Positions 1-6,465 of a DNA stretch of 6,726 nucleotides are shown here, piece after piece. The notes under the pieces are model-generated. The model made no database searches. It had not been told where the DNA came from and saw nothing but the letters and a program-made list of their open reading frames with translations. The stretch lies in the NCBI GenBank assembly GCA_030597945.1, contig JAUVQW010000062.1:1-6726 (forward strand), written 5' to 3'. The stretch comes from Actinomycetes bacterium. Its GTDB lineage: Bacteria; Actinomycetota; Aquicultoria; CAJVYJ01. The translations under genes were made by a program, and so were the position numbers. Within the stretch, counting starts at the first letter, position 1, and each line of letters opens with the position of its first letter.

Positions 1-497
1 AAAACAATATTGAGGAAATTGATCAAGATTTTAAGGTTATTGCTGATACGATAAACAAAAATCTTAAACTAAGAGACTCATTAGTAGATTCAAATATTGA
101 ACTAGTGAAGAAGTACGCCGTCGCTACAGAGATATTTGAAGATAAAGTATCTAACGTTGCTCTTAATTTTTTACTTTTATTGGTAGGACAAGGCGAGGAT
201 AAAATATTAAACCATATCCTTGATGAACTGATCAGTAAGATTCAACAAGAACAGAAAAAAGTGATCGCTGAAGTTATTACGGCCATTGAATTAGATAAAA
301 AGATGCAGTCAAAGCTTGAAAAAAGACTATCAGAGATTAGCGGAAAAGAAGTAAAGCTCAGAAATATCATCGACGAGTCAATTATTGGGGGCGCGATTGT
401 TCGCCTTGAAGGCAAACTCTACGATGGTAGTTTGTTTAATCAGTTAAATAATTTGAAAAGCAAGATGGTTAGCGGAAGGGCTGAAGGTGGCGTTTAG
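1..497 (+). CDS. atpH: ATP synthase F1 subunit delta, 5'-partial
   Basis: Delta (OSCP-type) joins the top of the F1 alpha/beta hexamer to the peripheral b stalk. The frame (first whole codon at base 3) is open through the left edge, so the true start lies outside the window; a GTG at 105 would cut away much of the N-terminal helical domain and is rejected. The 164 visible codons begin in that helical domain, at a point matching roughly residue 20-25 of a typical 177-180 aa delta. The C-terminal part carries the family hallmark: a KVKL-like strand (EVKLRNIID), then IDESIIGGAIVR, then GKLYDGSLFNQLNNLKSKM. The stop TAG abuts the GTG of atpA with no spacer, which suggests translational coupling. 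Family assignment is firm. Because the 5' end is missing, I cannot tell a stand-alone delta from a b-delta fusion such as the one in mycobacteria. Confidence 0.95.
   Translation, partial: NNIEEIDQDFKVIADTINKNLKLRDSLVDSNIELVKKYAVATEIFEDKVSNVALNFLLLLVGQGEDKILNHILDELISKIQQEQKKVIAEVITAIELDKKMQSKLEKRLSEISGKEVKLRNIIDESIIGGAIVRLEGKLYDGSLFNQLNNLKSKMVSGRAEGGV
484..490 (+). promoter_or_regulatory. Ribosome binding site of atpA
   Basis: AAGGTGG lies inside the last codons of atpH, 7 nt before the GTG at 498. It supports this non-ATG start and makes atpA initiation physically dependent on the atpH coding end. Confidence 0.65.
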
Positions 498-2012
498 GTG
501 AATTCAAAAATTGATGCTGCGCTCGTTGACAGCATATTAAAAAAGCAGATAGAAGAATTTAAATCAGAGATCGAGATCGTCGAAGAGGGAAATATTATAG
601 AACTTGGCGATGGAATTGCAAGGGTCAGCGGTCTTAAAAGCGCGATGGCCGGAGAACTTTTATCTTTTCCAAATGATCTCTATGGGATGGCTTTAAATCT
701 GGAAGAGGACGAGATCGGAGTCGTTTTACTCGGAGAGACATCACTAGTCAAAGAGGGTGACCCCGTAAAAGGGACTGGAAAAATAGTCCAGGTACCTGTC
801 GGTGACGAATTGATTGGTCGGGTAGTAAATGCTCTGGGAGAGCCGATAGATGGGAAAAGCCCCATTAATTCAAAGGAATCTCGCCCTGTTGAGTGGAATG
901 CTCCAGGTGTCGTTGAACGACAACCGGTAAATCAGCCGCTGCAAACCGGCTTAAAAGCGGTGGACTCGATGATCCCGATCGGTAGGGGTCAACGAGAGCT
1001 CATTATCGGTGACAGGCAAACCGGAAAGACGGCCATCGCTCTTGATACAATAATCAATCAAAAGGGTGGAGACGTAATCTGCATTTATGTAGCTATCGGT
1101 CAAAAAGCCTCTACTGTCGCTCAAGTAGTACAGACTTTGGAAGAACATGGGGCGATGGATTACACGATAGTAGTCAACGCTTCCGCTAGTGCGGCTGCTC
1201 CTCTTCAATTTCTAGCACCTTACGCAGGTTGTGCCATGGGAGAGCATTTTTTATATAATGGCCGTCATGCACTTTGTATATATGATGACCTATCTAAGCA
1301 TGCGACCGCTTATAGGCAGATGTCGCTACTTTTAAGAAGGCCGCCGGGAAGAGAAGCTTTTCCGGGAGATGTCTTTTATCTTCATTCAAGGCTTTTGGAG
1401 CGTGCCGCTAGGTTAAACGATAAGAATGGCGGTGGATCTCTTACAGCTCTACCAGTTGTAGAGACTCAAGCCGGTGACGTATCAGCTTATATTCCCACTA
1501 ACGTGATCTCCATTACCGACGGTCAGATCTTTCTCGAAGGAGACTTATTTTATGCCGGAGTAAGACCTGCTATCAATGTAGGGATATCTGTCTCACGTGT
1601 TGGTGGTAACGCTCAGATCAAAGCGATGAAACAAGTCGCTGGTAGGTTAAGACTCGATCTTGCCCAATTTCGCGAGCTTGAGGCATTTGCCCAATTTGGA
1701 TCGGAACTGGATAAAACGACTCAAGCGACTTTAAATAAGGGTGAAAGAGTCGTTGAAATCCTAAAACAGAAACAATATGAGCCACTTCAAGTCGATAAGC
1801 AAGTAATAATTATCTTCGTTGTCACAAACGGCTTTATGGATGATATCGAGATAGATAAAGTAAAGGATTTTGAATTCGAGTTCTTACAGTATGTCGAGAG
1901 TACTCATCCAAACATCTTAAAATCTATAAATGAAGAGAAGAAGATCTCCGAGGAAACGGAGAAACAGATAGTCGATTCAGTCGAAGAATTTAAGAAATCT
2001 TTTGTCGAATAA
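498..2012 (+). CDS. atpA: ATP synthase F1 subunit alpha
   Basis: Alpha is the non-catalytic nucleotide-binding subunit alternating with beta in the F1 hexamer on the cytoplasmic face of the membrane. The 504 aa match the family length (E. coli 513). Seen in order: an N-terminal beta-barrel region with DGIARVSGL (38-46), Walker A GDRQTGKT (171-178), the Walker B region ALCIYDDLSKHA (258-269), RRPPGREAFPGDVFYLHSRLLERAA (280-304), and the ATP synthase alpha/beta signature PAINVGISVS (357-366) followed by R367, which corresponds to the arginine finger supplied to the beta active site. The GTG start is chosen because the next in-frame ATG is codon 50, inside the conserved barrel, and because AAGGTGG at 484-490 lies 7 nt upstream. 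It directly follows the atpH stop. Nothing is missing or unusual. Confidence 0.99.
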   Translation: MNSKIDAALVDSILKKQIEEFKSEIEIVEEGNIIELGDGIARVSGLKSAMAGELLSFPNDLYGMALNLEEDEIGVVLLGETSLVKEGDPVKGTGKIVQVPVGDELIGRVVNALGEPIDGKSPINSKESRPVEWNAPGVVERQPVNQPLQTGLKAVDSMIPIGRGQRELIIGDRQTGKTAIALDTIINQKGGDVICIYVAIGQKASTVAQVVQTLEEHGAMDYTIVVNASASAAAPLQFLAPYAGCAMGEHFLYNGRHALCIYDDLSKHATAYRQMSLLLRRPPGREAFPGDVFYLHSRLLERAARLNDKNGGGSLTALPVVETQAGDVSAYIPTNVISITDGQIFLEGDLFYAGVRPAINVGISVSRVGGNAQIKAMKQVAGRLRLDLAQFRELEAFAQFGSELDKTTQATLNKGERVVEILKQKQYEPLQVDKQVIIIFVVTNGFMDDIEIDKVKDFEFEFLQYVESTHPNILKSINEEKKISEETEKQIVDSVEEFKKSFVE

Positions 2013-2047
2013 TGTAAGGCACGGCACTTAATTAGAAGGAACAAGTA

Positions 2048-2920
2048 ATGGCTCTTATAGATCTTAGGCGGCGCATTAGAAGCGTTGATAATACTAAGCA
2101 GATAACAAAGACGATGGAGATGGTCGCTGCTGCAAAGATCAAACGAGCTCAGGACCGGATAGAGGCTGCTCGTCCCTATGCTCTTACGATGATGGAAGTT
2201 TTGGAAAATGTTGGCGAGAGAGTAAGCGTTGGACAACACCCACTTTTAGAAGTAAGAGAGAAAATTGAGCACACGGTTGTCATCCCGCTTTCATCCGATC
2301 GAGGTCTTTGCGGAGCTTTTAATACAAATGTTATTAGGAGAGCAGAGAAATTAATAAAGAGTGAATCCGCAGATGGTAAGAGGGTCTCAGTCTTTGGTGT
2401 TGGCCGGAAAGGCATTAATTATTTCAAATATACCGGAAACGAGTTTATAGGTGAGAAAAGGGAGATAAGCGATAAACCTACGTTTCAAGATGCTAAGGAG
2501 ATCGCTGCTGACCTTATTACCAGATATACGGAAAAGAGTGTGGATAAAATCGTTCTCGTCTTTAATCGCTTCAAGTCGGCAATGGAGCAGACGGTTGTTG
2601 AGCACGTTTTGCTTCCTATTAAGAAAGAGTCTGTAAAAGGAGAAGTGGATGAACTTAGTGCCAACTATATTTTTGAGCCAAGCGATGATGCTGTGCTCGA
2701 TAAGTTATTGCCTACATATATAGAGGCACTAATATATCGGTCTCTTATGGAGTCTGCTGCTAGCGAACATGGCTCCAGACGAACCGCAATGAAATCGGCG
2801 ACCGATAATGCGACTGAGATGATAGGCCATCTTACAAGGTCATTAAATCGCGCCAGGCAGGCGCTAATAACTCAGGAGATATCTGAGATCGTCGGTGGCG
2901 CTGAGGCACTAGCTGACTAA
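2048..2920 (+). CDS. atpG: ATP synthase F1 subunit gamma
   Basis: Gamma is the central rotor shaft: its N- and C-terminal helices form a coiled coil inside the alpha3beta3 ring and transmit rotation of the c-ring. The 290 aa are close to the E. coli length (287). Visible are the conserved N-terminal helix (LRRRIRSVDNTKQITKTMEMVAAAKIKRAQ, residues 6-35), the Rossmann-like middle domain with SSDRGLCGAFN (82-92), and the C-terminal family signature ITQEISEIVGGAEA (274-287). The ATG at 2048 has AGAAGGA at 2034-2040 with a 7-nt spacer and yields the expected MALIDLRRRI N-terminus. The gap to atpA is 35 nt with no promoter-like element that I can see, consistent with one operon. Confidence 0.99.
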   Translation: MALIDLRRRIRSVDNTKQITKTMEMVAAAKIKRAQDRIEAARPYALTMMEVLENVGERVSVGQHPLLEVREKIEHTVVIPLSSDRGLCGAFNTNVIRRAEKLIKSESADGKRVSVFGVGRKGINYFKYTGNEFIGEKREISDKPTFQDAKEIAADLITRYTEKSVDKIVLVFNRFKSAMEQTVVEHVLLPIKKESVKGEVDELSANYIFEPSDDAVLDKLLPTYIEALIYRSLMESAASEHGSRRTAMKSATDNATEMIGHLTRSLNRARQALITQEISEIVGGAEALAD

Positions 2921-2986
2921 ATGGAAGGAAAATGTATCTTGATAAACAGTTTTTTAAGGATGATTAAAATTAGGAGGAAAAGATAA
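2921..2986 (+). other. 21-codon open frame bridging atpG and atpD
   Basis: An ATG directly after the atpG stop (TAA-ATG) opens a frame of 21 sense codons, MEGKCILINSFLRMIKIRRKR, ending in a TAA that shares its last A with the atpD ATG (TAATG). It fills the gap exactly and has a basic C-terminus. No good ribosome binding site precedes it, so expression would rely on ribosomes finishing atpG. The frame contains the AGGAGG of atpD. It could equally be chance in an AT-rich spacer; I do not recognise the peptide. A second short frame (11 codons, ATG at 2932, stop at 2965-2967) overlaps it. Confidence 0.2.
2972..2977 (+). promoter_or_regulatory. Consensus Shine-Dalgarno of atpD
   Basis: A perfect AGGAGG sits 8 nt before the atpD ATG, the strongest ribosome binding site in the window. 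A strong site fits the need for three beta copies per enzyme, although alpha, needed in equal number, has a weaker one. Confidence 0.9.
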
Positions 2987-4407
2987 TGGGGACGCAAAAT
3001 TCTGGGACGGTAGTCCAGGTCATCGGACCGGTCATCGACGCCGAATTCCCGCCGGAGCAATTGCCGGAGATATATAATGCTTTAAAGATTTCCACGGAAA
3101 CGGAAGCCGGTAAAATCGAGCTTGTTGCCGAAGTACAACAGCATCTACCGAATAATCGGGTAAGAGCAGTGGGGATGTCCTCTACCGACGGTCTAGTTCG
3201 TGGTGCCGAAGTCATTGATACTGGGGCACCGATAAGTATGCCTGTTGGTGAAGAGACACTTGGCAGAATATTTAACGTACTGGGTGAACCTGTTGATAAT
3301 GGAGGCGCGGTCAAAACAAAAGAGAGGTATCCGATCCACAGAGAAGCTCCCGATTTTGAGTCTCTCGAGCCGACGACTGAAATCTTTGAGACCGGTATCA
3401 AAGTCATCGATCTTCTCGCCCCGTATGTAAAAGGTGGAAAGACCGGCCTTTTTGGCGGTGCCGGAGTAGGAAAAACGGTTATCATCATGGAGCTCATACA
3501 TAACATCGCCACAAAACACGGCGGATATTCGGTATTTACTGGTGTAGGTGAGAGGACAAGGGAAGGAAATGACCTTTGGCTTGAGATGAAGGAATCCGGC
3601 GTTTTAGAAAAAACGTGTTTGGTTTATGGACAGATGAACGAACCTCCAGGAGCAAGGCTTAGAGTCGGGCTTGCCGGCCTAACGGTAGCAGAATATTTTA
3701 GAGATCAAGGTCAAGATACACTTCTATTTATCGACAATATATTTAGGTTCACCCAAGCCGGTTCTGAAGTATCGGCGCTGCTTGGACGTATGCCTTCGGC
3801 TGTAGGGTACCAGCCGACTTTGGGAACAGAGATGGGTGAATTACAGGAGAGGATCACCTCTACCAAGAGAGGATCGATTACTTCGGTACAAGCGATCTAC
3901 GTACCCGCTGACGACCTTACCGACCCAGCTCCAGCGACCGCCTTTACTCATCTAGACGCAAAAACGGTTCTTTCAAGGCAGATTGCCGAGCTTGGAATCT
4001 ATCCGGCAGTAGATCCGCTAGATTCAACTTCGAGAGTTCTTGATCCACAATACCTTGGTGAAGAACACTACGATGTAGCGACGAGCGTTCAAGAGATATT
4101 ACAAAAATATAAAGACCTTCAGGACATCATTGCCATTCTGGGAATGGATGAGCTTTCAGAAGAAGACAAATTAATCGTTCAAAGGGCAAGAAAGATACAG
4201 AAATTTCTATCCCAACCGTTCTTTGTGGCGGAACAGTTTACCGGTATCTCCGGAGTCTACGTAACTCTTCAGGATACGATCGAAGGATTTAAGCAGATTG
4301 TAGAAGGAAAATATGATGATGTCCATGAACAGGCTTTTTATATGGCAGGTACCATCGAAGAAGTATTAGAGAAGAACAAAGAACTAGGCGGCAAGGAAGA
4401 ATCTTAG
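2986..4407 (+). CDS. atpD: ATP synthase F1 subunit beta (catalytic)
   Basis: Beta carries the three catalytic sites of F1, making ATP from ADP and phosphate as gamma rotates (EC 7.1.2.2). The 473 aa are typical. Seen in order: beta-barrel domain (about 5-80) with VIGPVIDAEFP; Walker A GGAGVGKT (157-164) with K163 and T164; catalytic glutamate E189 in GVGERTREG; Walker B LLFID (246-250); the ATP synthase signature PAVDPLDSTS (340-349), preceded by Y339 at the adenine-stacking position; and an intact DELSEED lever (388-394) that contacts gamma and epsilon. All key residues are present, so the enzyme should be active. ATG at 2986 follows a perfect AGGAGG. The atpC ribosome binding site overlaps its stop codon. 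Confidence 0.99.
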   Translation: MGTQNSGTVVQVIGPVIDAEFPPEQLPEIYNALKISTETEAGKIELVAEVQQHLPNNRVRAVGMSSTDGLVRGAEVIDTGAPISMPVGEETLGRIFNVLGEPVDNGGAVKTKERYPIHREAPDFESLEPTTEIFETGIKVIDLLAPYVKGGKTGLFGGAGVGKTVIIMELIHNIATKHGGYSVFTGVGERTREGNDLWLEMKESGVLEKTCLVYGQMNEPPGARLRVGLAGLTVAEYFRDQGQDTLLFIDNIFRFTQAGSEVSALLGRMPSAVGYQPTLGTEMGELQERITSTKRGSITSVQAIYVPADDLTDPAPATAFTHLDAKTVLSRQIAELGIYPAVDPLDSTSRVLDPQYLGEEHYDVATSVQEILQKYKDLQDIIAILGMDELSEEDKLIVQRARKIQKFLSQPFFVAEQFTGISGVYVTLQDTIEGFKQIVEGKYDDVHEQAFYMAGTIEEVLEKNKELGGKEES

Positions 4408-4413
4408 GTGATC
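4406..4413 (+). promoter_or_regulatory. Extended Shine-Dalgarno of atpC over the atpD stop
   Basis: AGGTGATC is an 8-nt match to the 3' part of the extended anti-SD complement (AGGAGGTGATC). It overlaps the last two bases of the atpD TAG and lies 10 nt before the atpC ATG, so atpC initiation is close-coupled to atpD termination. Confidence 0.65.
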
Positions 4414-4423
4414 GGTAGATAAT

Positions 4424-4846
4424 ATGGCTGATAAGAGTCTTACATGTGAGATAATAACTCCGGAAAAACCTGTCTATCAAGGTGAAGTCGAGATGTTGAT
4501 AGCTCCGGGAAGCGATGGAGAACTGGGTATTCTTCCTCTTCATTCTCCGCTGGTCACAACTCTTAAGACCGGGGAAGTTCGGTTGCGTTATAACGGTGAA
4601 TGGGATTATGTGGCCATAACTGGTGGGTACTTGGAAGTCAATGAAGATAAAGCCATCGTCTTAGCTGACGATGCGGAAATATCATCTAAAATAGATACTG
4701 AAAAGTTGAAAATCGAGAAGAAAGAAATCGAAGAGAAGATCGCGTCCCTTGATCATCAGCATGAAGAATTCTTCGAGGCGACGATAAAATTGGAACACAT
4801 TGAAAACAAACTTCGTGTTGCCGGGAAAACTAAAGATAAATCCTAG
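4424..4846 (+). CDS. atpC: ATP synthase F1 subunit epsilon
   Basis: Epsilon sits at the foot of the rotor, binds gamma and the c-ring, and in many bacteria inhibits ATP hydrolysis through its C-terminal helices. The 140 aa match E. coli (139). The N-terminal beta-sandwich (about 4-85) is diagnostic: ITPEKPVYQGEVEMLIAPG, then DGELGILPLHSPLVTTLKTGEV, then ITGGYLEVNEDKAIVLADDAE. Residues about 88-135 form the charged two-helix domain. The I(L)DxxRA ATP-binding motif known from Bacillus PS3 epsilon is degenerate here: IDTEKL at 90-95, with R to K and A to L. The ATG follows atpD by 16 nt. This is the last ATP synthase gene; no terminator with a U-run follows it. Confidence 0.98.
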   Translation: MADKSLTCEIITPEKPVYQGEVEMLIAPGSDGELGILPLHSPLVTTLKTGEVRLRYNGEWDYVAITGGYLEVNEDKAIVLADDAEISSKIDTEKLKIEKKEIEEKIASLDHQHEEFFEATIKLEHIENKLRVAGKTKDKS

Positions 4847-4886
4847 CTTCATTTCTTGGTAGCGCTCGCTCTTACTTCTAACCGTG

Positions 4887-4892
4887 TATAAT
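4887..4892 (+). promoter_or_regulatory. Candidate -10 element of a murA promoter
   Basis: A perfect TATAAT lies in the atpC-murA gap, about 150 nt before the murA ATG. No convincing TTGACA stands 16-18 nt upstream (the bases there are GC-rich, GCTCGC at 4864-4869), and there is no TGn extension. A start near 4899 would give a leader of about 145 nt carrying the stem-loops described at 4907-4969. Strength and use are inference. Confidence 0.4.
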
Positions 4893-4906
4893 CCTAGCTA
4901 GCATAC

Positions 4907-4927
4907 GGAATTCTTCTATGAATGTCC
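4907..4927 (+). other. Short stem-loop after atpC
   Basis: GGAATTC (4907-4913) can pair with GAAT-G-TCC (4920-4927), giving 7 bp with one bulged G and a 6-nt loop. A loosely T-containing run follows, but it is not a clean U tract. It could be a weak end point of the atp transcript or leader structure; chance is also possible. Confidence 0.25.
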
Positions 4928-4934
4928 ACGTTTC

Positions 4935-4969
4935 TCTGATATTCTTTTTGGGGAAAAGATAATATCAGA
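4935..4969 (+). other. Long stem-loop in the murA leader
   Basis: TCTGATATT (4935-4943) pairs perfectly with AATATCAGA (4961-4969). After a 2-nt bulge (4959-4960) the stem continues as CTTTT (4944-4948) with AAAAG (4954-4958), closing on the loop TGGGG. That is 14 pairs in 35 nt. No U-run follows on either strand, so it is not a canonical intrinsic terminator. It lies between the candidate promoter and murA, which suggests an RNA processing, stability or regulatory role, all inferred. Confidence 0.55.
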
Positions 4970-5015
4970 AAATTAATTAAAAATCGCTTGTCGTAGCGGA
5001 CATGAATTTAAGTAA

Positions 5016-5048
5016 ATGTTGAACAAAGAAGAAAGCAGAGTCGGATGA
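5016..5048 (+). other. 10-codon leader frame overlapping murA start
   Basis: ATG at 5016 opens MLNKEESRVG and stops at a TGA that overlaps the murA ATG as ATGA, a classic coupling arrangement. The site before it (TTAAGTAA) is a poor ribosome binding site and murA's own is also weak, so coupled translation is conceivable. A frame this short can easily arise by chance. Confidence 0.15.
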
Positions 5049-6364
5049 GCAAAATAGTAGTAAAAGGCGGACAGCGATTACTTGGCGATATTAAGGTAAG
5101 CGGCGCAAAAAATTCGGCATTAAAGATTATGGCTGCGGCAATTCTTACAGATAAACCGGTAATTCTTAGAAACGTCCCCGATATTGCCGATGTCAGAATA
5201 ATGATCAACGTTCTACGTGAATTGGGAGTAGAGGTTGAAACAGTTGGTGGCGGAGATATCCATATTACCTCTACCAAGACTTTAAAGAGTAAAGCCCCCT
5301 ATCATCTAGTTAATCAAATGAGAGCATCAGTAATAGCACTGGGACCGCTACTTGCACGATTGGGCGAAGCTCAATTTGCAATGCCCGGAGGCTGTAATAT
5401 CGGATCTCGTAAAATTGATCTTCATATACGCGGCCTCGAGCTCATGGGTGCTGAGATCAATGTAAGGCACGGATACATCGAAGCAAAGGCTGATAGACTA
5501 AGGGGAGCAGATATCCATTTGGCATTTCCAAGCGTTGGGGCGACGGAGAATCTGATGATGGCTGCCGTCCTTGCAAAAGGAAAGACATGGATAAGAAATG
5601 CTGCAAAAGAACCCGAGATCGTCGATCTAGCCAAATGCCTAATTGAGATGGGTGCGAAGGTCAGCGGTGCGGGAACTGAGACGATTTCTATAGACGGCGT
5701 AACCGAGTTGCATGGCGTTGATTATACCGTTATGCCTGACAGGATAGAGACAGGCACATATATGGTGGCCGGAGCGATTACTGATGGCGAGATCTTTTTA
5801 AAAGGTGCTTGCAGTGACCACCTTAAGATAGTTGTCAGTAAGTTAAGACAGATCGGCATCGAAATCAATTGCTATCCAGACGGCATCGAAGTAAAAAGCA
5901 ATGGGAAGATATTATCGACAAATGTTTCAACACTACCTTATGCTGGATTTCCAACCGACCTACAAGCTCCTTTTATGGCGCTGCTCTCCCTTGCTAAAGG
6001 CACCAGTGTCATAACGGAAAACGTCTTCGAAAGCAGGTTCGTATATGTAAATGAACTTCGCTCACTTGGGGGTAAGATCGACATTGAATCTCATCATGCC
6101 ATCGTCCACGGATCGCGAAGTCTGGTCGGCGCCAAAGTAAAGGCCCCCGATCTTCGCGGCGGCGCTGCTCTAATAATAGCCGGACTGGCGTCCGAAGGAA
6201 GTACCGAGATCTCAGACGTATTTCACATCGATCGCGGATATGATTCGATTGTAGAAAAACTTTCGTTTCTGGGAGCTGATATTCATCGTACAAAATCCGA
6301 GACAAATCTACAATTTATCAATTTTAACCAGGCTCCAAGAGCAAATATTTCTACCGCTCAGTAA
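5045..6364 (+). CDS. murA: UDP-N-acetylglucosamine 1-carboxyvinyltransferase
   Basis: MurA transfers enolpyruvate from PEP to UDP-GlcNAc, the first committed cytoplasmic step of peptidoglycan synthesis (EC 2.5.1.7), and is the fosfomycin target. The active-site set is complete: K22 and N23 in SGAKNSALK; C117 in the mobile loop MPGGCNIGSRKIDLHIRGLELMGA; D305 in GFPTDLQAPF; R331 in FESRFVYVNEL; R371 in DLRGGAAL; R397 in HIDRGYDS. Having Cys rather than Asp at 117 predicts a fosfomycin-sensitive type. At 439 aa it is about 20 longer than E. coli MurA (419), the excess being a polar tail after residue 417. The ATG at 5045 gives MSKIVVKGG, the family N-terminus; the ribosome binding site is weak. 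It lies 198 nt after atpC. EPSP synthase shares the fold but lacks these loop residues. Confidence 0.98.
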   Translation: MSKIVVKGGQRLLGDIKVSGAKNSALKIMAAAILTDKPVILRNVPDIADVRIMINVLRELGVEVETVGGGDIHITSTKTLKSKAPYHLVNQMRASVIALGPLLARLGEAQFAMPGGCNIGSRKIDLHIRGLELMGAEINVRHGYIEAKADRLRGADIHLAFPSVGATENLMMAAVLAKGKTWIRNAAKEPEIVDLAKCLIEMGAKVSGAGTETISIDGVTELHGVDYTVMPDRIETGTYMVAGAITDGEIFLKGACSDHLKIVVSKLRQIGIEINCYPDGIEVKSNGKILSTNVSTLPYAGFPTDLQAPFMALLSLAKGTSVITENVFESRFVYVNELRSLGGKIDIESHHAIVHGSRSLVGAKVKAPDLRGGAALIIAGLASEGSTEISDVFHIDRGYDSIVEKLSFLGADIHRTKSETNLQFINFNQAPRANISTAQ

Positions 6365-6417
6365 AGATAAAAAAACACTTTTCCACATCTCTTATTCACA
6401 TCATTTTACATATTCTA

Positions 6418-6426
6418 TGATAAAAT
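6418..6426 (+). promoter_or_regulatory. Candidate extended -10 promoter of fabZ
   Basis: TGATAAAAT fits the extended -10 pattern TGn plus a 5-of-6 match to TATAAT. It sits 39 nt before the fabZ ATG within the AT-rich murA-fabZ gap. No well-spaced -35 is seen: TTCACA at 6395-6400 would need a 20-nt spacer and TTTACA at 6405-6410 only 10. AT-rich sequence yields such matches readily, so this is tentative. Confidence 0.35.
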
Positions 6427-6465
6427 CTTAAGTCATATACAATATTATTGAGTAAAAGGTTAATC

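Noticed and set aside
105..107. GTG as the start of atpH
   Set aside because: Upstream codons in the same frame match the N-terminal domain of delta and stay open to the window edge; the gene is simply cut by the window.
2970..3512. Long minus-strand open frame (about 180 codons) opposite the start of atpD
   Set aside because: It lies antisense to a fully conserved catalytic gene, resembles no family I know, and its codon pattern is explained by the beta-subunit sequence. Other antisense frames over atpA, atpG, murA and atpC were rejected for the same reason.
4408..4422. GTG directly after the atpD stop as an alternative atpC start, by analogy with the atpH/atpA junction
   Set aside because: The frame hits TAA after four codons and is not in the atpC frame; the ATG at 4424 gives the correct epsilon N-terminus.
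4935..4969. The strong hairpin as an intrinsic terminator of the atp operon
   Set aside because: No U-run follows on the plus strand, and none follows on the minus strand. The stem is also AT-rich, unlike a typical terminator.
5002..5022. Six-codon frame (MNLSKC) in the murA leader
   Set aside because: Too short and without a convincing ribosome binding site; expected by chance.
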